Shown piece by piece: positions 1 through 4,926 of a stretch of 7,367 nucleotides of DNA (position 1 is the stretch's first letter; every line of letters starts with the position of its first letter). The translations under genes and the position numbers were made by a program. Below the pieces are notes generated by a model. It did no database searches. It had not been told where the DNA came from and saw only the letters and a program-made list of their open reading frames with translations. The DNA is from Gemmatimonadales bacterium UBA1120 (GTDB taxonomy: Bacteria; Gemmatimonadota; Gemmatimonadetes; Longimicrobiales; Gaopeijiaceae): positions 1-7,367 of the forward strand of contig DCAZ01000071.1 in assembly GCA_002313925.1 (NCBI GenBank). The letters run 5' to 3'.

Positions 1-252
1 GCATTTAGAGTTCTCCGCGATTACGCTGAACCTGGAGCGACCCGACGCTTGCATGCCCATACAACTGCAACCTACCAAGTCTTCATGCTTGTAACTGGCA
101 AAATCAGATTGACAGTAGAAGGCCAGGATGCAGTCGATATACTCCCCGGTGAAGTAGTTTCACTTCCAGGAGGCGCGATCCACACCTTCACGAATACCGG
201 AGAAGTAACTGCCACCATAGTGGAGGTCTTCGGGAAAGTTCCCCCAAGATGA
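1..252 (+). CDS. Cupin-domain protein, 5'-truncated
   Basis: The frame is open from the first base to a TGA stop, giving 83 codons; the true start lies outside the window. Both cupin motifs are visible. Motif 1 is G-x5-HAH followed by Q where the family usually has the metal-binding Glu, then x6-G (about residues 12-33 of the visible part). Motif 2 fits G-x5-P-x-G-x2-H-x3-N exactly (GEVVSLPGGAIHTFTN). The protein is therefore a small single-domain cupin_2 beta-barrel, probably binding a metal through the three His residues. Cupins of this size include sugar- or small-molecule-binding proteins, dioxygenase-like enzymes and stress proteins, and the sequence does not decide between them. A TTG at 49 could be read as a start but would cut motif 1 in half. 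The gene is followed by a non-coding gap and a hairpin, so it is probably not part of the Kdo/Lpt operon. Domain call secure, function unknown. Confidence 0.85.
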   Translation, partial: AFRVLRDYAEPGATRRLHAHTTATYQVFMLVTGKIRLTVEGQDAVDILPGEVVSLPGGAIHTFTNTGEVTATIVEVFGKVPPR

Positions 253-274
253 AACTCACCCTGTGTTTCTTTGA

Positions 275-299
275 AAACTGGGGATGAGCATCCGAGTTT
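275..299 (+). terminator. Bipartite hairpin after the cupin gene, possible terminator
   Basis: Seen directly: AAACT (275-279) pairs with AGTTT (295-299), and inside it GGAT (282-285) pairs with ATCC (290-293) around a GAGC loop, with a small asymmetric internal loop between the two stems. It begins 22 bases after the cupin stop codon. There is no proper T-tract after the stem, so this is not a textbook intrinsic terminator. Its position makes transcript-end formation or mRNA 3'-end protection the likeliest roles. Confidence 0.3.
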
Positions 300-300
300 G

Positions 301-388
301 TACCTGAATCCTGAATTCGCGGGATACTTTCATTCCACGAGAATTAGAGACAAGCGCACTAGTTGACCCTCAACCCCTAATTCAGGTA
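301..388. repeat. CCTGAAT repeat cluster with a 9-bp inverted repeat
   Basis: Seen directly: TACCTGAAT (301-309) and its perfect reverse complement ATTCAGGTA (380-388) lie 70 bases apart. A second CCTGAAT (310-316) directly follows the first, so there are two tandem copies and one inverted copy. Between the arms a smaller hairpin, GTTGA-CCC-TCAAC (362-374), is also present. The cluster lies in the gap upstream of kdsB, where the operon promoter is expected. It may be a multi-site operator for a transcription factor or, if transcribed, an RNA leader stem; neither is shown by the sequence alone. Confidence 0.45.
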
Positions 389-392
389 GGTT
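363..392 (+). promoter_or_regulatory. Candidate sigma-70-type promoter for the kdsB operon
   Basis: TTGACC (363-368) matches five of six bases of a -35 box. Eighteen bases later TAGGTT (387-392) matches TATAAT at only three of six. An alternative -10 is TAAATT (413-418), four of six, but it has only a poor -35 (TTTCAA, 391-396). The inverted ATTCAGGTA arm falls in the spacer and touches the -10 of the first candidate. This 194-bp gap is the only sizeable non-coding stretch before the operon, so a promoter is expected here, but its exact position is uncertain. Confidence 0.25.
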
Positions 393-446
393 TCAAGGCG
401 TGATTTTTGTCGTAAATTCGCGCCGTTTCGGCCTGGCAAGCGTGTC

Positions 447-1223
447 TTGAGCACCAAAGTTCTGGGAATCGTCCCAGCTCGACTCGCATCCGCTCGTCTA
501 CCCAATAAACCTCTTTACCCCATTCTTGGAAGACCCTTGATTGAGTGGGTCTGGCGCCGCATAGAAGCAATGACCGTGCTGGATCATGCGGTAGTAGCGA
601 CAGACTCCACTGAAGTCGCCAACCTCTGTAAGTCTTTAGGGGCGCCGGTGGAGATGACCTCACCAGACCATCCTTCAGGAACGGACCGTGTAGCAGAGGT
701 AGCAGATCGATCTGAATATCGTGGGTATGACGTTATTGCTAATGTCCAAGGAGATGAACCACTGCTCAAGGAAGCACACGTTCGTGCGACCATTGACCTA
801 GTACGAGATGGCACTTGGGAGGTCGGTACCTGTGCGACACCGTTGAACTCTGATGATGCCCGTACTGACCCTGCAGTCGTAAAAATTGCTAGGGCCGCCA
901 ATGGGCGGGCGCTCTATTTTTCCAGGGCCCCAATTCCGTACAAGCGCGATGAGCGACCCGTAGCCGGAGAGTTGGAACGTGAGCCATACCTTCGCCACGT
1001 TGGAATTTATGCGTACACGCGAGAAGCTCTAAATGACTGGGTTGCGCTCCCACCATCTCAGTTGGAACGCTTGGAATTTCTAGAGCAACTTCGCCCGCTG
1101 GAAGCTGGGCTAAGAATTGGGGTGACCATCGTAGGTGCCGCTGATCCCGGTGTAGACACTATGGCAGACGTTCTGCGCATGGAAGAAAAACTGAGCGCTC
1201 AAGGAGTCACTGGTTTCGTATGA
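447..1223 (+). CDS. kdsB: 3-deoxy-manno-octulosonate cytidylyltransferase (CMP-Kdo synthetase)
   Basis: A cytoplasmic enzyme that joins Kdo to CTP, giving CMP-Kdo and pyrophosphate; CMP-Kdo is the donor for the inner core of LPS. The 258 residues compare with 248 in E. coli. Family motifs run in order: the nucleotide-binding start GIVPARLASARLP (residues 7-19) followed by NKPL, SGTDR (77-81), VQGDEP (100-105, with the metal-binding Asp103), RALYFSRAPIPY (154-165), RHVGIYAY (183-190), LERLEFLEQLR (206-216) and GVDTMADV (235-242, with Asp237). The start is TTG at 447: the frame has an upstream stop at 387-389, no ATG or GTG lies between, and the family motif begins seven codons in. No Shine-Dalgarno sequence is evident before it. 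It is the first gene of the Kdo/Lpt cluster, and its TGA overlaps the pyrG ATG by four bases (ATGA). Function is secure. Confidence 0.96.
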   Translation: MSTKVLGIVPARLASARLPNKPLYPILGRPLIEWVWRRIEAMTVLDHAVVATDSTEVANLCKSLGAPVEMTSPDHPSGTDRVAEVADRSEYRGYDVIANVQGDEPLLKEAHVRATIDLVRDGTWEVGTCATPLNSDDARTDPAVVKIARAANGRALYFSRAPIPYKRDERPVAGELEREPYLRHVGIYAYTREALNDWVALPPSQLERLEFLEQLRPLEAGLRIGVTIVGAADPGVDTMADVLRMEEKLSAQGVTGFV

Positions 1224-2896
1224 CCAAATCAAAAAAGAACGAAGGCCTCAGTAACACGAAGTACATCTTTGTAACTGGAGGTGTGGTATCCGCGCTCGGG
1301 AAGGGAATCGTAGCTGCCTCAATTGGAAGGCTCCTTAAAGAGCGGGGATTCAAGGTTACCCTGCAAAAATTCGACCCCTACATAAATGTAGATCCGGGAA
1401 CGATGTCACCGTTCCAACACGGAGAAGTCTTTGTTACGGATGATGGGGCAGAAACGGACCTTGACCTTGGCCATTATGAGCGTTTTATCGACCAATCGCT
1501 TTCCCAAGCGAACAACATCACGACAGGCCGTATCTATCAAACGGTGATCTCTAAAGAGCGACGGGGTGATTATCTGGGCTCCACTGTCCAGGTGATACCA
1601 CATGTGACAGATGAAATTAAGGGAGCAATCCAGCGCCTGGCGCCCGAAAACGATGTTGTGATTACAGAGATCGGAGGCACCGTAGGTGATATTGAATCTT
1701 TGCCCTTCTTAGAGGCAATCCGCCAGTTCCGAGTAGATGCCGGCCAGGAGAATGTGATTTTTGTCCACCTCACACTTATCCCTTATATCGCAGCCGCGGG
1801 AGAATTAAAAACGAAGCCAACTCAGCACTCTGTGCGAGGGCTTATGCAGATTGGAATTCAACCAGATTTTTTGCTTTGCCGGACGGAACACAAACTCTCA
1901 GGGGAAATCCGAAAAAAGATAGCGCTCTTCACAAATGTCCAACTTGAAGGCGTTATCGAGTGCCTTGATGTAGCAACAATCTACGAAGTACCCCTCGCAC
2001 TTAAGGCCCAAGGTCTCGACGACGTGATCCTAAAGCGACTGCAACTGGACGCGCCACAACCCGACCTTAGTGGGTGGACTAAAATGGTAAGGCGATTCAA
2101 GCACCCTGAGTCGGGCGAGGCTCGCATAGCGGTCGTCGGCAAGTACACGAACCTTGTTGATTCATACAAATCAATCCAGGAAGCCCTCATCCATGGGGGA
2201 ATCTCAAATGATGTGAAAGTTTCTATTGAATGGCTCTCCTCAGAGGATTTTGACGGGGAAAACCATGTAAATCTCCTCAAGGACTTTCATGGCCTCCTCA
2301 TCCCTGGAGGGTTTGGTCAACGAGGAATCGAAGGAATGTTGGCAGCGGTGCGCTGGTCCCGAGTAAATGAAATCCCGTTTTTCGGTATATGCCTTGGCCT
2401 CCAGTGTGCTGTAATCGAATTCGCTCGGAATGTCTGCAATCTAGAAGACTCTCATTCCACTGAATTCCTAGAAGATGCATCCGACCCCGTAATCTGCCTC
2501 CTCGACTCACAGCGCCAGGTGACCAAAAAAGGTGGGACCATGCGACTAGGAGCCTATCCTTGCATTCTCGGCGAAGGGACTACGGCCCGTGACATCTACG
2601 GGACCCCCGAGGTTTCTGAGCGTCACCGCCACCGGTTTGAAGTCAACAATAACTATCGAGACTTACTCAATGACCATGGATTGACCATCAGCGGCACATC
2701 TCCGGACGGAGCTTTAGTTGAGATAGTAGAGATCACTAATCATCCATGGTTTGTCGCTAGCCAATTTCATCCCGAGTTAAAGAGCCGACCGACCCGCCCG
2801 CATCCGCTGTTTGCGTCCTTTATAGAGGCCGCGGCATCCTATGGGCGGGGTTCTTCGGTTCCTGTCTCGAACAGAAAAGAAGCTGTCGGGTCCTGA
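1220..2896 (+). CDS. pyrG: CTP synthase (glutamine-hydrolysing)
   Basis: Converts UTP to CTP using ATP and glutamine-derived ammonia; cytoplasmic, normally a tetramer. The 558 residues compare with 545 in E. coli. The N-terminal amidoligase domain (about 14-280) has the P-loop GGVVSALGKG (20-29, Lys28), DGAETDLDLGHYERF (75-89, Asp82), ITEIGGTVGDIES (148-160, Glu150) and the UTP-site segment KTKPTQHSVR. The C-terminal class I glutamine amidotransferase domain (about 300-540) has the oxyanion segment IPGGFGQRG, the nucleophile Cys391 in GICLGLQ, and His517 and Glu519 in QFHPELKSRP, so the catalytic triad is complete. About ten extra residues precede the usual start, with no later in-frame Met before the core. 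A GGAG at 1203-1206 lies 13 bases upstream and the start overlaps the kdsB stop, suggesting translational coupling. Its place between the Kdo genes fits supply of CTP to KdsB. Confidence 0.98.
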   Translation: MTKSKKNEGLSNTKYIFVTGGVVSALGKGIVAASIGRLLKERGFKVTLQKFDPYINVDPGTMSPFQHGEVFVTDDGAETDLDLGHYERFIDQSLSQANNITTGRIYQTVISKERRGDYLGSTVQVIPHVTDEIKGAIQRLAPENDVVITEIGGTVGDIESLPFLEAIRQFRVDAGQENVIFVHLTLIPYIAAAGELKTKPTQHSVRGLMQIGIQPDFLLCRTEHKLSGEIRKKIALFTNVQLEGVIECLDVATIYEVPLALKAQGLDDVILKRLQLDAPQPDLSGWTKMVRRFKHPESGEARIAVVGKYTNLVDSYKSIQEALIHGGISNDVKVSIEWLSSEDFDGENHVNLLKDFHGLLIPGGFGQRGIEGMLAAVRWSRVNEIPFFGICLGLQCAVIEFARNVCNLEDSHSTEFLEDASDPVICLLDSQRQVTKKGGTMRLGAYPCILGEGTTARDIYGTPEVSERHRHRFEVNNNYRDLLNDHGLTISGTSPDGALVEIVEITNHPWFVASQFHPELKSRPTRPHPLFASFIEAAASYGRGSSVPVSNRKEAVGS

Positions 2897-2916
2897 ACAA
2901 TCCGGACAAACAATAA

Positions 2917-3714
2917 ATGTTTCATACCTTCACGCTTATCGCAGGCCCGTGCGTCTTGGAGAATGACGAGGTCAATCTAGAAATAGCACAGGCACTCGTC
3001 AGATGGTCGAAGATTTTCGAATTACCTGTGATATTCAAAGCATCTTTTGATAAAGCCAACCGGACACGTTTCTCATCCAAGCGAGGCCCCGGGCTGGCCA
3101 AAGGGCTTTCAGCCCTATCTCGAGTAAAGGAGCAGACAGGGCTCCAGATTCTGACGGATATCCATGAGCCTTCACAGGTAGCCGCCGCCGCAGAAGTCGT
3201 TGACGTATTGCAGATTCCGGCATTCCTGAGTCGCCAAACCGATCTATTGATTGCTGCTGGAGGTACCGGTAAGCCCGTCAACCTTAAGAAGGGTCAATGG
3301 ATGTGTAAGGAGGAAGTAGCGGGGGCAGTAGAGAAATTGCGTTCCTCCGGCACAGCCCAGATCGCGGTCACTGAGAGAGGAACATTCTTTGGCTATAACA
3401 ATCTTGTGGTTGATATGAGGGTCTTCGCAGAAATCGGGAGATCCCTACCTGTTCCTGTGTTCTTTGATGGCACCCACTCAGTGCAGCGTCCAGGTATCAG
3501 TCATGGATCGACTGGGGGGAATCCTGAATATGTTCCGATGTTAGTACGAGCTGCAGTCGCAGCAGGATGTGCAGGCCTTTACCTAGAAACTCACCCTCAC
3601 CCAGAAACATCCCCATCCGACAGCTCGACGATGGTTCCCTTGACTGAGATGGAGGATATCCTGGACTCAGTGATGTCAATCCGTACGGCACTGTATCCTT
3701 CTGAGCAAGAATGA
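2917..3714 (+). CDS. kdsA: 3-deoxy-8-phosphooctulonate synthase (Kdo-8-P synthase), metal-dependent class
   Basis: Condenses phosphoenolpyruvate with arabinose-5-phosphate to Kdo-8-phosphate, the first committed step of Kdo synthesis; a cytoplasmic TIM barrel. The 265 residues are close to the Aquifex enzyme (267) and shorter than E. coli's (284). FKASFDKANR (about 40-49) carries the KANR motif that separates Kdo-8-P synthase from DAHP synthase; ITDIHEPSQ-like LTDIHEPSQ, AFLSRQTDL, NLKKGQW, TERGTFFGYNNLVVDMR, DGTHSVQRPG and LETHPHPE follow. All four metal ligands of class II enzymes are present: Cys12 (AGPC), His187, Glu224 and Asp235, matching Aquifex Cys11, His185, Glu222 and Asp233. E. coli has Asn in place of the Cys. 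The start is fixed because a TAA lies directly before the ATG. No clear Shine-Dalgarno sequence is visible in the 20-bp gap after pyrG. It overlaps kdsC by ATGA. Confidence 0.97.
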   Translation: MFHTFTLIAGPCVLENDEVNLEIAQALVRWSKIFELPVIFKASFDKANRTRFSSKRGPGLAKGLSALSRVKEQTGLQILTDIHEPSQVAAAAEVVDVLQIPAFLSRQTDLLIAAGGTGKPVNLKKGQWMCKEEVAGAVEKLRSSGTAQIAVTERGTFFGYNNLVVDMRVFAEIGRSLPVPVFFDGTHSVQRPGISHGSTGGNPEYVPMLVRAAVAAGCAGLYLETHPHPETSPSDSSTMVPLTEMEDILDSVMSIRTALYPSEQE

Positions 3715-4280
3715 CAGTGAGTAACTCTGCACCCATCCCGGCAGATGCTGCTAACCGCATAAAACTTGTGATCTTCGATGTAGATGGTGTACTCACCGAA
3801 GGTGGAATCTTCGTTGGATCAACTATGGACGGAGAGCCTCTGGAGCTCAAACGCTTTGATATCCAGGATGGGGTAGGAATAAAGATGCTCATGTGGGCAG
3901 GTCTCAAAGTTGTCCTGGTAACAGGACGCCCGTCTAAGGCCACATCGATCCGCGCCCTGGAATTGGGTGTACAGTGTCATCAAGTAGTGGACGCGAGGAA
4001 ACTTCCAATCGTCAAAGATCTGATCCAGAAGCACGCGGTTGGTTGGGAAGAGGTCGCGATGTTAGCGGATGACATCCCTGACCTTGCTGTTCTTCGAAGG
4101 GTTGGCCTTAAGGCGGCAGTATCGAATGCCACTGAACCAGTGCTTGATATTGCCGACTGGGTTGCACTAAGACCGGGTGGTAGGGGAGCAGCTCGAGAAT
4201 TTTGCGATGCACTACTGAGTGCTAGATCACAGTTGGATGACGTCATCGAAACTTACGTAGAAGAACGAAGTCGGCCATAA
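3711..4280 (+). CDS. kdsC: 3-deoxy-manno-octulosonate-8-phosphatase, HAD family
   Basis: Hydrolyses Kdo-8-phosphate to Kdo and phosphate, the step between KdsA and KdsB; cytoplasmic, usually tetrameric. The 189 residues match the E. coli length of about 188. It is a C0-type HAD phosphatase: motif I is IFDVDGVLTEG (21-31, nucleophile Asp23 and acid/base Asp25), motif II is LVTGRPS (69-75, Thr71), and motif IV is LADDIPD (118-124, Asp120/Asp121), where the family usually has GDD, so Ala replaces the first Gly. The GGRGAAREF segment (156-164) is the KdsC-type C-terminal tail that reaches a neighbouring active site in the tetramer. The first 15 or so residues before the core are not conserved in type. 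The start overlaps the kdsA stop (ATGA), which ties the two consecutive enzymes together in expression. Confidence 0.94.
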   Translation: MTVSNSAPIPADAANRIKLVIFDVDGVLTEGGIFVGSTMDGEPLELKRFDIQDGVGIKMLMWAGLKVVLVTGRPSKATSIRALELGVQCHQVVDARKLPIVKDLIQKHAVGWEEVAMLADDIPDLAVLRRVGLKAAVSNATEPVLDIADWVALRPGGRGAAREFCDALLSARSQLDDVIETYVEERSRP

Positions 4281-4349
4281 GAGAGTATAGTATGGGGACG
4301 AATCTTCGATCATTGTGTAAGAAGATGAATCGCCCTTACCCGATTACTC

Positions 4350-4353
4350 GGAG
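4350..4353 (+). promoter_or_regulatory. Ribosome binding site supporting the GTG start of lptC
   Basis: GGAG lies eight bases before the GTG at 4362. An in-frame TAA at 4359-4361 rules out any earlier start, so together they fix the lptC start. Confidence 0.6.
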
Positions 4354-4361
4354 CGGATTAA

Positions 4362-4922
4362 GTGAGCGTTAGAACCTTCCTGGAAAACTGTGACTCTTGG
4401 AGAGTAGGTGTCTTGCTGACACTGATATCGCTAGGAGGATGCGGTGAGCCAGATGCCGTGTCTCTAGCTTCAAGTGACCTCCAGGAGATTGATGCTGACA
4501 ATGTGATATTCGGTATGGTCAGCTTTATCACCACAAACGGTATCCGGGAAGGACATATACAGGCTGATACAGCCTATCTCTTTGTGGACTCAGCAAAAGC
4601 TGAACTCCATCAAATGCGAATCCTCTTCTTCAATGAAGATGGCTCTCAGCTAGCCACCGTTACAGGAACCAGTGGTGAGTGGGATCAAACGACAGACCGG
4701 ATGACCGCATGGGGTGATGTGCTCCTGATTGTCCACTCTGATCAGCGACGCATCGAAACTCAAGAACTAAATTATGATCCCGAAGCTGAACGGATCTGGA
4801 GTGATTCTGCCACTGTTCAGATTATGGCGGACGGAAGCATCACACGGGGTTCTGCATTCGAATCTGACATGGAATTCCGGAACGTGCGGATCGCAAGCAT
4901 CCGTGGAACAATCAGTCGCTAA
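4362..4922 (+). CDS. lptC: LPS export periplasmic protein LptC, lipoprotein-like
   Basis: The component that takes LPS from the inner-membrane LptB2FG complex and passes it to LptA. The 186 residues compare with about 191 in E. coli. An N-terminal hydrophobic stretch (14-26) ends in a lipobox, LGGC, with Cys27; the rest (about 40-186) is a LptC-type beta-jellyroll. Typical signs are GHIQADTAYLF (64-74), LATVTGTSGEWD (97-108), AWGDVLLI (116-123), RIETQELNYDP (130-140), and SAFESDMEFRNVRI (164-177). E. coli LptC instead keeps an uncleaved transmembrane helix. Residue +2 after the lipobox Cys is Gly, not the Asp known for inner-membrane retention in E. coli. The start is GTG. It lies 81 bp after kdsC and four bases before lptA, beside lptA and lptB, which supports the assignment beyond the weakly conserved sequence. 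Confidence 0.86.
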   Translation: MSVRTFLENCDSWRVGVLLTLISLGGCGEPDAVSLASSDLQEIDADNVIFGMVSFITTNGIREGHIQADTAYLFVDSAKAELHQMRILFFNEDGSQLATVTGTSGEWDQTTDRMTAWGDVLLIVHSDQRRIETQELNYDPEAERIWSDSATVQIMADGSITRGSAFESDMEFRNVRIASIRGTISR

Positions 4923-4926
4923 CGTC

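Noticed and set aside
422..432. Small hairpin GCCG-TTT-CGGC just before kdsB.
   Set aside because: Only four base pairs with a three-base loop; too small to support a regulatory call.
382..663. Minus-strand open frame covering the kdsB promoter region and 5' end.
   Set aside because: No recognisable domain and mostly antisense to kdsB; composition looks like translated antisense.
3497..3943. Minus-strand open frame of 148 codons over the kdsA-kdsC junction.
   Set aside because: Antisense to two confident genes with an ATGA overlap; no motifs seen.
4286..4293. TATAGTAT in the kdsC-lptC gap as a -10 box of an internal promoter.
   Set aside because: No acceptable -35 sequence lies 16-18 bases upstream; the gap may still hold a promoter but I cannot support one.
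4292..4372. A 26-codon open frame in the kdsC-lptC gap starting with ATG after GAGAG.
   Set aside because: Short, no recognisable features, and overlaps the lptC start; an open frame this short is expected by chance.
4774..4926. Upstream extension of the lptA frame to an ATG at 4774 (or a GTG at 4903).
   Set aside because: It would overlap lptC by about 150 bases, has no OstA-like or other recognisable content, and would place the signal peptide in the middle of the protein. The ATG at 4927 gives a normal secretory start.
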